A stretch of 64,000 bases of DNA from NCBI GenBank assembly GCA_001899305.1, contig MKWL01000001.1:620001-684000 (forward strand), read 5' to 3'. Positions 16,541 through 27,420 of this stretch are shown one piece after another. A program made the position numbers and the translations under genes. This DNA is from Thiobacillus sp. 0-1251. Lineage in GTDB: Bacteria; Pseudomonadota; Gammaproteobacteria; Burkholderiales; Thiobacillaceae. Position 1 is the first letter of the stretch, and every line of letters begins with the position of its first letter. The notes below the pieces were generated by a model. It made no database searches, was not told the origin of the DNA, and worked only from the letters and a program-made list of their open reading frames with translations.

Positions 16541-16780
16541 TCAATCAGTCGGCGCAAAAGGGTGGCCCGATCGCTGCCGGAGCGGCGTGAGAATGTCCGC
16601 CAGGCCGTTGTGATCGATTTCCTGCATCAGGGCCAGCAGACGGCCAATTTCACCCGGAGGGAATCCGTTGCGCGCGAACCAGTTGAGGTAATTGCCCGGC
16701 AGGTCCGCAATGATCCGGCCCTTGTGCATGCCAAAAGGCATCTCCCGGGTGACAAGTAATTCCAGGTCCTTTGGATTCAT
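16541..16780 (-). CDS. DUF3820 family protein
   Basis: A 79-residue protein typical of DUF3820 (putative quorum-sensing-regulated virulence factor fold): MPFGMHKGRIIADLPGNYLNWFARNGFPPGEIGRLLALM. The M-PFGKYKG-like motif and YL-WF are diagnostic. The molecular function is unknown. The start MNPKDLE at 16780 is preferred to the ATG three codons upstream. Confidence 0.9.
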   Translation of the reverse strand: MNPKDLELLVTREMPFGMHKGRIIADLPGNYLNWFARNGFPPGEIGRLLALMQEIDHNGLADILTPLRQRSGHPFAPTD

Positions 16781-16802
16781 GTTACCCACAGCCTGGGCAT
16801 CG

Positions 16803-16831
16803 AATAAAGGGGCAGACTGCCTGGCCCCGTC
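16803..16831 (-). terminator. terminator-like REP hairpin after the EamA gene
   Basis: On the minus strand GGGGCCAGGCAGTCTGCCCCTTTATT follows directly after the EamA stop: GGGGC pairs with GCCCC and a T-rich stretch follows. The same sequence belongs to the dispersed AAAGGGGC repeat family, so a repeat appears to have been co-opted as a terminator. Confidence 0.6.
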
Positions 16832-17747
16832 ATCCCTGTTTTGCCAATCGATGTGTCGCGCCCAGCACCGCGCCGATCGTCACCAGCACGACGCCGGAAA
16901 TGGTTACGGCATCGAGGGATTCCTTCAGCAATGGCACGGCGGCCACCGCCGAGATGCCGGGAACCATGGCCAGCATGAGCGTTGCCTTTTGCGGTCCGAT
17001 GTTGTGGATGGCGTAGGTGAAGAGCAGGCCGGCAATCGAGGCGGCCAGGATGCCTTGATACACGCCTTGCAACAGAATGAAGGACAGGGAAACAGTGGTG
17101 ATGGCCTTGGGCAGGAACAGGAGATAAACCGGCGTGTAGAAAACCATGGAAATCACGGAGACCCCGACCGTTGCTTCGATGGGTGGGACATGCCAATGCT
17201 TGAGCAACAAGACGAAGCTTGCGAAGCTGATTGCGGCAAGAAGAAAGAACATATCCCCCACCCATTGATGGGCGGGGGCACCGGAAATCTGCCCCAGGCT
17301 GTGGAAGCCGATCAGCATGATCCCCAGCCCCGCGACCAGCAGGGCGAATTCGGTCCGGATGCCAGGGCGATGCCCGAGTATGAGCCAGGTGATCAATGCG
17401 CTCGCAAAGGGAATGCCGCCATTGACCAGAATGCCCGCGTGCGCGGCCGGTGCAAGGGCAAAGCCCGAGTAGATGAACAAGGTGTAACCCGTGCCGCCAA
17501 TCGCGGCAAGCACGGCAAGCCGCGGCCACTTGAGGCGGTTCCATCGGGTCAACATAAAGGGTAGAAACGCCATTCCCGAGACGACGAAACGGATGGCCAC
17601 CATGTCATAGGGCGTAAGCGGACTGCGCCCGCCCAGCCGGGAGACGATGTTGAACCCGGACCAGATCATGACGACCACCGCTGCTGCCGAAAAGCCTTTG
17701 AGCAGGTTGAGACGATGGGCCGGAATAGTTGGATCGGCATCTGTCAT
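16830..17747 (-). CDS. EamA-family drug/metabolite transporter
   Basis: A 305-residue inner-membrane protein with ten predicted helices in two EamA repeats; GYTLFIYSGFALAPAAHAGILVNG and GLLFTYAIHNIGPQKATLMLAMVPG are the characteristic repeat ends. The family exports metabolites or amino acids; the substrate cannot be predicted. The start is the ATG before TDADPTIPAHRLN. Confidence 0.92.
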   Translation of the reverse strand: MTDADPTIPAHRLNLLKGFSAAAVVVMIWSGFNIVSRLGGRSPLTPYDMVAIRFVVSGMAFLPFMLTRWNRLKWPRLAVLAAIGGTGYTLFIYSGFALAPAAHAGILVNGGIPFASALITWLILGHRPGIRTEFALLVAGLGIMLIGFHSLGQISGAPAHQWVGDMFFLLAAISFASFVLLLKHWHVPPIEATVGVSVISMVFYTPVYLLFLPKAITTVSLSFILLQGVYQGILAASIAGLLFTYAIHNIGPQKATLMLAMVPGISAVAAVPLLKESLDAVTISGVVLVTIGAVLGATHRLAKQG

Positions 17748-17910
17748 GCGATGGGTTCCGGGATGTCGGGAGTGCTCACATTACCACTGACCACGCAATC
17801 GATCGCGTCGTGCACGCAGGCGGCAGCCGCACGATAAAAAAGCAGGTTCCGCGATCTTTTGTGCACTGGATGCGCCGGCGCGACGTGGCCGCTGCGGACG
17901 GCGTGCCCGT

Positions 17911-18399
17911 TCAATACGGCGTGCCGTCCTGGTGGAAGAAGCGCCACTGGCCGTCGACGAAGGTGGCGAACAGATCGTCGTCGGGGTAGGTGACTTCGTC
18001 GCCCGACGAACGGTCGCCGATTTCCAGAACCAGCACGTCTTCGCCGGTTTCGTTCAGCAGCTGGCTGGCATTGCCGGTGCCGGCCTTGAAGCCGGCGCAC
18101 ATGCCGGGCGCCAGGCGCATGCTGCCTTCGTTGGTGCGCAGGGTGGGCGATCCGGCGAGGATGTAGACCAGTTCGTCCTGCCGGGAATGCGCATGGCGCA
18201 AGGCCGAGACCGCACCGGGCGCCAGGCGCGTGAGGTTGACGCCGAAGTTCGTCAGGCCGAAGGCGTCGCCCAGGGCGCGCTTTTCGCGTCCGGCCAGGCG
18301 TTCGCCCAGCAAGGTCTGGATCGCTTGCGGGTAGATGGAGGGTCGGTCGCGCGGCGGAATGTCGAGGGCGACGCGGGCGACGGAGGTGGAGGGCGTCAT
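17911..18399 (-). CDS. cupin-domain protein linked to a MocR regulator
   Basis: A 162-residue single cupin: LRHAHSRQDELVYILAGSPTLRTNEG carries the first motif (H-x-H...E), and MCAGFKAGTGNASQLLNETGEDVLVLEIG the second. The C-terminus FATFVDGQWRFFHQDGTPY is conserved in this subgroup. It lies 37 bases downstream of the MocR gene in the same direction, so they probably form an operon. GGGAGAAAA precedes the ATG. The substrate is unknown; such cupins often accompany PLP or amino-acid metabolism regulators. Confidence 0.9.
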   Translation of the reverse strand: MTPSTSVARVALDIPPRDRPSIYPQAIQTLLGERLAGREKRALGDAFGLTNFGVNLTRLAPGAVSALRHAHSRQDELVYILAGSPTLRTNEGSMRLAPGMCAGFKAGTGNASQLLNETGEDVLVLEIGDRSSGDEVTYPDDDLFATFVDGQWRFFHQDGTPY

Positions 18400-18436
18400 G
18401 CAGTTTTCTCCCGTGATGGCGTGAGTGTGATGCGGG

Positions 18437-19843
18437 TCAGGCGCGCCGGGCGAGTTTGCCCAGCGCTTCCAGCGCCTGTTCCACCCGCGTGTCCCAGGGC
18501 AGGGCGGCGGCCAGCCGCAGGCAGTTGCGATAGCGGCCCTGCGGCGAGAAGAGATTGCCCGGGGTGAAACTGATGCCTTGCCGCAGCGCCTTGTCGTGGA
18601 GGGCGAGTGTATCGATGTGCTCCGGCAGTTCGACCCAGAGCACGAAGCCGCCGTCGGGGCGCGAGGTCCGGGTGCCGGCCGGAAAATGCCGGGCGATGTG
18701 CGCCTGCATGCGCGCCAGGTTGTCGGCGTAGGAGCGGCGTACCTTGTTGAGGTGGCGTTCGTAGCGGCCGTCCGCCAGGTAGCGGGCCACGGCCAGCTGC
18801 GGCAGGGTGGCGCTGGACAGGGTGCTGACGTACTTGAGGTGTTCGACGGCCTGGCGCCAGCGGCCCGGCACGATCCAGCCGACCCGGTAGCCGGGCGCGA
18901 TGGTCTTGGAGAACGAGGCGCATAGCAGCACGTTGTCCGTGCGGTCGTAGGCCTTGGCCGGGCGCGGCCGCGTGCGGCCATGCGCGAGGTCGCCATAGAT
19001 GTCGTCCTCGATGAGCGGAATGCCGCGCGCGGCGAGCATCTTCACCAGTCGGGTCTTGTGGGCGTCGGGCATGAGGCTGCCGGTGGGGTTGCTGAAATTG
19101 CTCACCACCGCTACCGCCTTGACCGGCCAGCGTTCCAGCGCCAGGGCCAGGGCGTCGAGGCTGATGCCTGTGACCGGGTCGCTGGGGATTTCCAGCGCCT
19201 GCATGCCCAGCGACTCGATCGCCTGCAGGGTGCCGAAGAAGGCGGGGCTCTCGATGGCGATGATGTCGCCGGCCTTGGCCACGGCGCGCAGGGCGAGGTT
19301 CAGGGCTTCCTGGCAGCCGTCGGTGATGACCACGTCGTCCGGACCGAAGGCACAGCCGCGTTCGGCGGCGCGCTGCGCGATGCGGATGCGCAGGGGTTCT
19401 TCACCCGGGGGAAAGCTGTAGCGGCTGGCGATATCGTTGCTGTCGCGCAGGCTGCGGTTGAAGGCAGCGCGCAGGTCGGCCAGCGGCAGATAACCGGGGT
19501 GGGGCGTGGCCGCGCCCAGCGAAACCAGGTCGGGTTGCAGCGCGTTGCGGCACAGGCGCAGGGCGACCTCGGTGACGCTGACCGTGCAGGGGCCTTCGGC
19601 ATTGTCGTTGCCTTTCGCGGGGGGCAGCGAGGATTCGGGGTGGCGCGCAAAGAATCCGGATTGCGGCCGCGCTTCCAGCCAGCCATGGCTTTCCAGCAGC
19701 CGGTAGGCCGACACCGCCGTGTTCTGGCTGACCCGGTGCTGTTCGGACAGCCGTCTGACGGAGGGCAGGCGGTCGCCGGGCTGGTACACGCCTTGGCGGA
19801 TGGCGTTCTTCACGTGCGTCGCGAGGTTTTCGTACAAGTTCAT
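18437..19843 (-). CDS. MocR-family transcriptional regulator (GntR-HTH fused to aminotransferase)
   Basis: A 468-residue regulator. The N-terminal winged helix (about 1-75, GVYQPGDRLPSVRRLSEQHRVSQNTAVSAYRLLE) is of GntR type. The rest is a fold-type I PLP aminotransferase domain with VITDGCQEALNLALRAV, SNFSNPTGSLMPD and ASFSKTIAPGYRVGW, where Lys binds PLP. Such proteins sense PLP-linked ligands and control a divergent gene. GGAGG fixes the ATG at 19843; the open frame beyond it is not part of the protein. Direct repeats in the divergent promoter are candidate operators. Confidence 0.95.
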   Translation of the reverse strand: MNLYENLATHVKNAIRQGVYQPGDRLPSVRRLSEQHRVSQNTAVSAYRLLESHGWLEARPQSGFFARHPESSLPPAKGNDNAEGPCTVSVTEVALRLCRNALQPDLVSLGAATPHPGYLPLADLRAAFNRSLRDSNDIASRYSFPPGEEPLRIRIAQRAAERGCAFGPDDVVITDGCQEALNLALRAVAKAGDIIAIESPAFFGTLQAIESLGMQALEIPSDPVTGISLDALALALERWPVKAVAVVSNFSNPTGSLMPDAHKTRLVKMLAARGIPLIEDDIYGDLAHGRTRPRPAKAYDRTDNVLLCASFSKTIAPGYRVGWIVPGRWRQAVEHLKYVSTLSSATLPQLAVARYLADGRYERHLNKVRRSYADNLARMQAHIARHFPAGTRTSRPDGGFVLWVELPEHIDTLALHDKALRQGISFTPGNLFSPQGRYRNCLRLAAALPWDTRVEQALEALGKLARRA

Positions 19844-19912
19844 GGCAGCCTCCTGTCTCGCCAGTGTAGGGCCAGCGCCGTGCCCGGATGCAGTACACGC
19901 GAAGCCGATCCC

Positions 19913-20001
19913 GATGGTTACAGTTGGCCCCCGGATGCAACTGTATCCCAATAAAACCCGTTTTTCTGCATCTGTATCGAGGCGCCGTACCTGCCTAGTA
20001 T
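19913..20001. promoter_or_regulatory. divergent promoter with MocR-type repeats
   Basis: GCAACTGTATC (19937-19947) and GCATCTGTATC (19968-19978) are direct repeats 31 bp apart, three helical turns. TACAGTTG (19919-19926) is the inverse of the first and forms a palindrome with CAACTGTA (19938-19945). The second repeat overlaps the expected -35 position of a TAGTAT -10 box (19996-20001) for the DUF1127 gene, the architecture expected for MocR activation. Confidence 0.6.
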
Positions 20002-20038
20002 TCCGGGCATGGATGGCAACATACGACAGGTAGGCAGC

Positions 20039-20389
20039 GTGGATGTCCGGCAGCTTGTGCGCCGGGCGGCTGCCTTGCGCAGGCGCTATATCCGGAGGGT
20101 TATAGGCAGAATCCTGCGGCGCCTGACCGTTGCCATGGCCTGCCGGCGGGCCGAATCCGAACTCGGTGCGTTGAGCGACCGAGCACTGCATGACCTCGGC
20201 GTGGATCGGGGCGGCATCATGTACGCGGTCCGCTATGGCCGAAGGGAACGCCAGGCGGGCGCACTGCGTCGGCTGCTGATTTCGGCACGACGATTGGGAA
20301 CGCACATCTGGAACAGGAGGACACGTGATCACGAAAGCGCAAGCCGACAGATTCGGCAAGGAATGGATCGAAGCCTGGAACAGCCATGA
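20039..20389 (+). CDS. DUF1127 domain protein
   Basis: A small, strongly basic protein whose centre, RRAESELGALSDRALHDLGVDRGGIMYAV, is the DUF1127 signature. Family members bind RNA or influence phosphate, carbon or arginine metabolism in other proteobacteria. A GTG start at 20039 is proposed because AGGTAGG lies four bases upstream and the -10 box ends at 20001. An ATG at 20009 in the same frame would need a near-leaderless mRNA. The 3' end overlaps the next gene by 65 bases. Probably controlled by the divergent MocR protein. Confidence 0.75.
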   Translation: MDVRQLVRRAAALRRRYIRRVIGRILRRLTVAMACRRAESELGALSDRALHDLGVDRGGIMYAVRYGRRERQAGALRRLLISARRLGTHIWNRRTRDHESASRQIRQGMDRSLEQP

Positions 20390-20681
20390 CCTGGACCGGA
20401 TCCTGTCGCACTACAGCGAGGACTTCGTGATGTCTTCCCCGCATATCGCCGTGATCGCGGGCGAACCGAGTGGCGTGCTCAAGGGAAAACGCGCGGTGGG
20501 GGACTACTGGAGGCGGGCCCTGTCGCGTTTCCCCGACCTGCGCTTCGAACTGCTGGCGACGTTTGCCGGGGCGGACAGCGTGGCGATTCACTACAACGGC
20601 GTGCGTGGTCCCGTGATCGAAGTGCTGTTCTTCGATGCCGGCGGCCTGGTCAAGCGGGCGGCGGCGCACTATCTGCCGTAG
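20325..20681 (+). CDS. SnoaL/NTF2-like protein
   Basis: A 118-residue cone-shaped alpha+beta barrel protein of the SnoaL-like/NTF2 superfamily: FGKEWIEAWNSHDLDRILSHYSEDFVM, then GVLKGKRAVGDYWRRAL and DLRFELLATFAG. Members are enzymes or ligand-binding proteins; this one has no assigned substrate. A GTG start with AGGAGG four bases upstream. It overlaps and probably shares a transcript with the DUF1127 gene. Confidence 0.9.
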   Translation: MITKAQADRFGKEWIEAWNSHDLDRILSHYSEDFVMSSPHIAVIAGEPSGVLKGKRAVGDYWRRALSRFPDLRFELLATFAGADSVAIHYNGVRGPVIEVLFFDAGGLVKRAAAHYLP

Positions 20682-20685
20682 CGCG

Positions 20686-20816
20686 GGCAGTGACCGTTCT
20701 ACCGCGCGAATTCCCGGGCGGACGGCATGGATTCAGTTCAGATTCGATTCAATTCCCGGAGCCGCAGAGACCACGGGCCACGACCTGGGGCAGTGACTGT
20801 TCTGATTCGAATGCCG
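20686..20816. repeat. two diverged scar repeats (GGGCAGTGACTGTTCT)
   Basis: GGGCAGTGACCGTTCT at 20686-20701 and GGGGCAGTGACTGTTCTGATTCGAATGCCG at 20787-20816 are near copies in the same orientation between the SnoaL-like gene and the RlmN-like gene. Confidence 0.55.
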
Positions 20817-20951
20817 CGACCGGCTTGAAGGATGGTGTCGGGTAGCCTGCGCGTAGTACGGGAACGCTCCGGGGCTTGCTCGACACATGGCCGATGGCGG
20901 CCAAGGCGCTCCGCAGTCGCCGGCATTCCCCGTGCTACCATCCGCCCCGCC

Positions 20952-22007
20952 ATGCGACTCCTCCAACTCCGACAACGTCTTCGCACTCTCGGCGCTGCGC
21001 CCTGCCATGAGGGACGCGTGCTGCGGGCGTGGGTTCAGGTACGCCCGCTCGATAACAAGCGCCGGCGTGCAGAGGATTTTCTGCCGCTGTCGGTGCGTCA
21101 CGCGCTTCCCGGTTTGTTCGATGAGCTGAATGCGCTCGCACGGGTGCATTCCGAGCATGCCGGCGAGGATGGCTCGGCGCGTTTGCTGGTGGAACTGGCG
21201 GATGGCCAGACGGTGGAAAGCGTGCTGCTGCCGCGCGACGGCGTGTGCGTGTCGACCCAGGTCGGCTGTGCGGTGGGCTGCGTGTTCTGCATGACCGGCC
21301 GTGCCGGTCTGCTGCGCCAGCTCTCCAGCGCGGAGATCGTCGCGCAGGTGGTGCTGGCGCGCAGCCGCCGCCCGGTGAAGAAGGTCGTGTTCATGGGCAT
21401 GGGCGAGCCGGCCCACAATCTGGACAACGTACTGGAGGCCATTGAGCTGCTCGGCGTGGAAGGTGGCATCGGCCACAAGAACCTGGTTTTCTCGACCGTC
21501 GGCGACCGGCGCGTGTTCGAGCGCCTGCCGCTGTCCGTGGTGAAGCCTGCCTTGGCGCTCTCGCTGCACACCACCGATCAAGAATTGCGCCGGCGTCTGC
21601 TGCCGAAGGCGCCCGACATCGCGCCGGTCGAACTGGTCGAGTTGGGCGAAGCCTATGCCCGCCGCACCGGCTACCCGATCCAGTACCAGTGGACGCTGCT
21701 CGAAGGCATCAACGACGGCGATGCCGAATTGGACGGGATCGCACGATTGCTGGCTGGTAAGTATGCGGTGATGAACCTGATTCCCTACAACCGCGTCGAG
21801 GGCAGCGACGAATTCGACTATCGGCGCCCGAGCTGGGAACGGGCGGCCGAGATGGCGCGCAGCCTGCACCAACGTGGCGTGCTCACCAAGCTGCGCCACT
21901 CCGCGGGGCAGGATGTCGAGGGCGGATGCGGCCAGTTGCGGGCGCGAACGCTGCGCATCGATGAAGGAACGATAAGGGTCAGCCCCGAAGGGATGTCCCA
22001 CGTTTGA
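20952..22007 (+). CDS. RlmN/Cfr-family radical SAM RNA methyltransferase
   Basis: A 351-residue radical SAM protein. C106, C110 and C113 (CAVGCVFC) bind the 4Fe-4S cluster. MGMGEPAHNLDNVLEA is the GGEP-type SAM motif, and Cys326 in EGGCGQL matches the catalytic Cys that receives the methyl group in RlmN. RlmN makes 2-methyladenosine in 23S rRNA and some tRNAs. This protein is shorter at the N-terminus than E. coli RlmN, as in the RlmN-like subgroup of several proteobacteria, so it may be a paralogue with another RNA site. No good RBS precedes the ATG chosen. Confidence 0.9.
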   Translation: MRLLQLRQRLRTLGAAPCHEGRVLRAWVQVRPLDNKRRRAEDFLPLSVRHALPGLFDELNALARVHSEHAGEDGSARLLVELADGQTVESVLLPRDGVCVSTQVGCAVGCVFCMTGRAGLLRQLSSAEIVAQVVLARSRRPVKKVVFMGMGEPAHNLDNVLEAIELLGVEGGIGHKNLVFSTVGDRRVFERLPLSVVKPALALSLHTTDQELRRRLLPKAPDIAPVELVELGEAYARRTGYPIQYQWTLLEGINDGDAELDGIARLLAGKYAVMNLIPYNRVEGSDEFDYRRPSWERAAEMARSLHQRGVLTKLRHSAGQDVEGGCGQLRARTLRIDEGTIRVSPEGMSHV

Positions 22008-22090
22008 CAGGCTCTCACCCTTTCGACTTCAGTAACGCCGCCGCTTGAATGCCGGTGCGGTGGCCTTGTCGGCGCATCGGATCACCCGAC

Positions 22091-22106
22091 TACGACTAAA
22101 GTTGTA
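22091..22106. promoter_or_regulatory. NarL/FixJ-type palindrome TACGACT-AA-AGTTGTA
   Basis: Inverted repeat of seven bases with one mismatch, 216 bp upstream of the unknown gene at 22322, within a 314-base intergenic region that contains no other supported feature. Similar palindromes serve LuxR/NarL-type response regulators; the regulator here is unknown. Confidence 0.4.
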
Positions 22107-22321
22107 TATCCCTCTCCGGGTATTCGACCTAGAGTGTTTTTAGCTGCCCGACACAAGCGGTCGCTGCGATCCGCCCGCCGTTCCGGTGTGCGCACGCGAA
22201 CGATGGACGTGAACGGGACGGACACACGATCTGAATCCATGAAGCGTTCAGATATTCGTCGGGCTGCCAGCATGCGACGCATGGCACGGCACCGATCGGA
22301 AAATCAGACACGGAGGGACAC

Positions 22322-23209
22322 ATGGCACTGACGACTTTCCACAGTACCGGCATCCAATATGCCGCGGATTTTTTTGCCGAAGACACCATTGCGTTGATGC
22401 TGCAGCCGCCTCAGGCGTTGACCTTGGAGGAGATGGTCATGGGCGTGGCGCCGCCGCCCGATACGCCGGAGGCTGCCGTAGCCGCGGCTTGGGCCGAGCT
22501 CGCAGACGATGCGGATTTCCAGAAGGCCGTCAGTGAAAAGCACTTCACCGAAGCCCAGGCGACGGCGACGCTCGTCAGCGGCATCGCGGCGCCGATGGGC
22601 GCCACGCTCGATGCAAAGCTGGCCGATACGCTCAAGGTGAATTACGAAACACGGATCGAAAACGGCAATTACGTCTACCTGCTCGATGGCGAACGCATCC
22701 TGACCATATCGGGGAGCATGGACTCGGCCCCCATGGTGGCGGCCAACGCCGATGCCATCCTGTACGGCTGTTTTCTCGTCATCGACGTGCTGGGCATCGT
22801 CGCTGCCGCAGCCAGCGTGAGCGTCGCGGTGCAGAAAAGCAAGATGGCCAAGAGCCTGCAAGGACCGCTGGGCGGATTCTTCAAGAAGGTGATGAACCCT
22901 ACTGCCGTGCGGGAGCTGAAACGGCTGGAGCAGCTGGGAGAAAAACTGGAGTTGATCAAGAAGGTGCTGTTCTGGCTGCGCGGCACCACCAATCTGAAAA
23001 CCGTCGTCGGCACCTTCCTGCAATCCCTGTCATGGATCGACTATGCGGTTGCGATCATCCAGCTTGTCGCGTCGGTCCTGCTGTTGATCGGAACGGGCGG
23101 CGCGACGATGGCCGCCAAGATCATGCAGCTGGGGGCGGCCATCGCCATGTTCCTTGCCGACTTGGTCGGCTTTATCCGGGCATTGACCAAACAGGCGCAG
23201 CCTGGGTAA
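22322..23209 (+). CDS. unrecognised membrane-associated protein
   Basis: A 295-residue protein of unknown family with a good RBS (GGAGGGACAC). The N-terminal half is soluble and acidic. Hydrophobic segments lie at about 142-165 (ILYGCFLVIDVLGIVAAAASVSV), 238-260 (IDYAVAIIQLVASVLLLIG) and 263-283 (TMAAKIMQLGAAIAMFLADLVG), separated by a basic region rich in Lys. The two C-terminal helices form a hairpin, a layout seen in some pore-forming proteins, but this resemblance is only architectural. It is monocistronic with a candidate response-regulator operator upstream. Confidence 0.8.
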   Translation: MALTTFHSTGIQYAADFFAEDTIALMLQPPQALTLEEMVMGVAPPPDTPEAAVAAAWAELADDADFQKAVSEKHFTEAQATATLVSGIAAPMGATLDAKLADTLKVNYETRIENGNYVYLLDGERILTISGSMDSAPMVAANADAILYGCFLVIDVLGIVAAAASVSVAVQKSKMAKSLQGPLGGFFKKVMNPTAVRELKRLEQLGEKLELIKKVLFWLRGTTNLKTVVGTFLQSLSWIDYAVAIIQLVASVLLLIGTGGATMAAKIMQLGAAIAMFLADLVGFIRALTKQAQPG

Positions 23210-23227
23210 CGAGACTCGAGTCCAGGC

Positions 23228-25582
<2,355 letters not shown>

Positions 25583-25802
25583 GGTTCGGGTGACTGAATG
25601 AGCCAGCCTCTACGTCACGAGGCTGGTGGGTGAAACATATAGGTTGCGCATTATGCCGAATATCTTCAAATCATTGCGAGGTGTGAGATACCCATGGCGC
25701 ACGTTCCCATCAATGCGGCCTTTGCATGGACTCGATGTATCGACCAAGCCAAGCGCCAAGACGCATGGCCATTCATGGGGGGATTGCCAACCCCCCGCCT
25801 GC

Positions 25803-27119
25803 TCAGGCCGGCATTGAACGACGCTTGTTGCGTCGCCAGAAACGGCCCATGAGCGGCTTGACGCTGATGCCATGCATCACGATGGACAGCGTAACCACGA
25901 TCAGCGTCAATTGCATCAGCTCCAGCGCCAGGGGTTCGGGTAGCCCGTGCTGGATGGCGTACATCAGGTAATAAAGCGAACCGATGCCGCGCACCCCGAA
26001 CCAGCCTGTCATGCCGTGCATGCGCCAGGATGTGCGGGTGCCGAGCAGGCCGATGAAAACACTGACCGGACGTGCCACCATGAACAGGAACAGCGCCAAT
26101 CCCACCGCGCGCCAGCTCCACGAATCGGGATAAAGCGTCCCGCCCAGCAGCAGGACCAACATGAGCTCCGACAGGCGTTCCAGGTGTTCCTTGAATATGA
26201 GCGCCCCCTGGCTGACGGTGGGTGACACGTCGGGATCGGGATTGGTCGAATCGGTATGCCTGACTTCCAGGGCAGAGCGCGAATCTGGGGAAGGCTTGGG
26301 CGTGTTGGCGAGCTTCAGTTCGGTCTGGCGCAATGCAACGGCAGCGAAAAAAACCGCCAGAAATCCCCACGCATGGACCTGTACGCTCAAGCCGTATACC
26401 AAGCCGATCAGGCCAAGTCCGAGAAAATCATCCAGCAGCTCGTGCCTGTGATGCTCGCCGCGCAACGTCCATCCCAGATAGGCCAGCGCGACCCCCGCGG
26501 TCACGCCGATGGCAATGCCGCCCAGCGTTGCCCACAGTCCGTCGACCACGGCCCATCGCAGGCCGAAATCGCCGATTTCATGCAGACCCAACAAGCCCAT
26601 TCCCAGCATCACGAACGGGAAGGCGGTGCCGTCATTCATGCCAGCTTCGGAGGTCAGCGTGAAACGCAATTGATCGCGGTCGCCGGGATGGCGGCTCTGG
26701 ACGTCCGTTGCCAGCACCGGATCGGTTGGCGCCAGGATCGCACCCAGCAGCACACCCGCACCCAATGGCAGTCCGAGCAGGTAATACGCGAAAAGCGTGA
26801 TCAAGCCGACGCTGACCGCCATCGATACCGTTGCCAGCAAAACGGGCGCGCGCCATCGCGCAAACCCGAACGGCACCGGCATTTTGACCCCCGCGGAAAA
26901 CAGGGAAATCAGCACCGCGACTTCGGTCAGCACTTCCAGCAGTGCCGATTCCTTGAGCGGATTGAAATGAAACAGGTCGAGGACCGTGGGCCCCATGATC
27001 AGCCCCACCGCCAGATAGATGATGGCCGATGTGACCGGCAGGCGTTTGAGGACGGTAAACGTCACGCCCCTGAAAAGCAGCAGGCTGCCCAAGAAGATGA
27101 ACCACTGTGCGTCAGTCAT
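25803..27119 (-). CDS. CPA1-type cation:proton antiporter
   Basis: A 438-residue inner-membrane antiporter with about 12 helices. The ion-binding signatures are APTDPVLATDV and SEAGMNDGTAFP, where the ND pair is the electroneutral CPA1 type. It exchanges Na+ or K+ for H+. A hydrophilic cytoplasmic loop (about 295-335) contains KPSPDSRSALEVRHTDST. ATG before TDAQWF is chosen; an upstream TTG in frame has no RBS. A second, distinct CPA1 antiporter is at 55192. Confidence 0.92.
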   Translation of the reverse strand: MTDAQWFIFLGSLLLFRGVTFTVLKRLPVTSAIIYLAVGLIMGPTVLDLFHFNPLKESALLEVLTEVAVLISLFSAGVKMPVPFGFARWRAPVLLATVSMAVSVGLITLFAYYLLGLPLGAGVLLGAILAPTDPVLATDVQSRHPGDRDQLRFTLTSEAGMNDGTAFPFVMLGMGLLGLHEIGDFGLRWAVVDGLWATLGGIAIGVTAGVALAYLGWTLRGEHHRHELLDDFLGLGLIGLVYGLSVQVHAWGFLAVFFAAVALRQTELKLANTPKPSPDSRSALEVRHTDSTNPDPDVSPTVSQGALIFKEHLERLSELMLVLLLGGTLYPDSWSWRAVGLALFLFMVARPVSVFIGLLGTRTSWRMHGMTGWFGVRGIGSLYYLMYAIQHGLPEPLALELMQLTLIVVTLSIVMHGISVKPLMGRFWRRNKRRSMPA

Positions 27120-27420
27120 TGTTTGCCTTGCTCTGGGTGGGTCCTGTTTGAGACACGCTCCGCGGCTGCGGGTTTGCAAACAGGATGTGGCGATCAAGAA
27201 AAATCAAAGGGGCGGAGTGAATGGCCCCTGGTTTTCGGAAGGCTTTGTGGATCGTGGCGCAGGCGGGATCGACTCCGTCAGTCCGTCTGGACTCCCCGAC
27301 CAGGACGACCGAGGATATCTTCGTACTTGACGGGCGAGTTGACGCCAGCACGGGCTTCACGCATTGATTCCACTGCAGCGCCAGACTCCCTTGGCGATCC
27401 CCGTCCCGTCCGTGACGGGA
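27120..27420. other. intergenic region, weak hairpin only
   Basis: About 300 bases between the antiporter start and the SYLF gene end. Near its right end, CCCGTC and GACGGG (27405-27419) can form a short hairpin just after the SYLF stop on the minus strand, but no T-run follows. The sequence AAAGGGGCGGAGTGAATGGCCCC near 27206 may be a decayed repeat. Confidence 0.4.

Noticed and set aside
19844-20359. N-terminal extension of the MocR protein
   Set aside because: The frame stays open upstream but has no family similarity, and a GGAGG-led ATG at 19843 matches the normal MocR start. The extension would also cover the divergent promoter.
25610-25802. small genes between tex and the antiporter
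   Set aside because: Short frames on both strands lack ribosome binding sites and conserved sequence.
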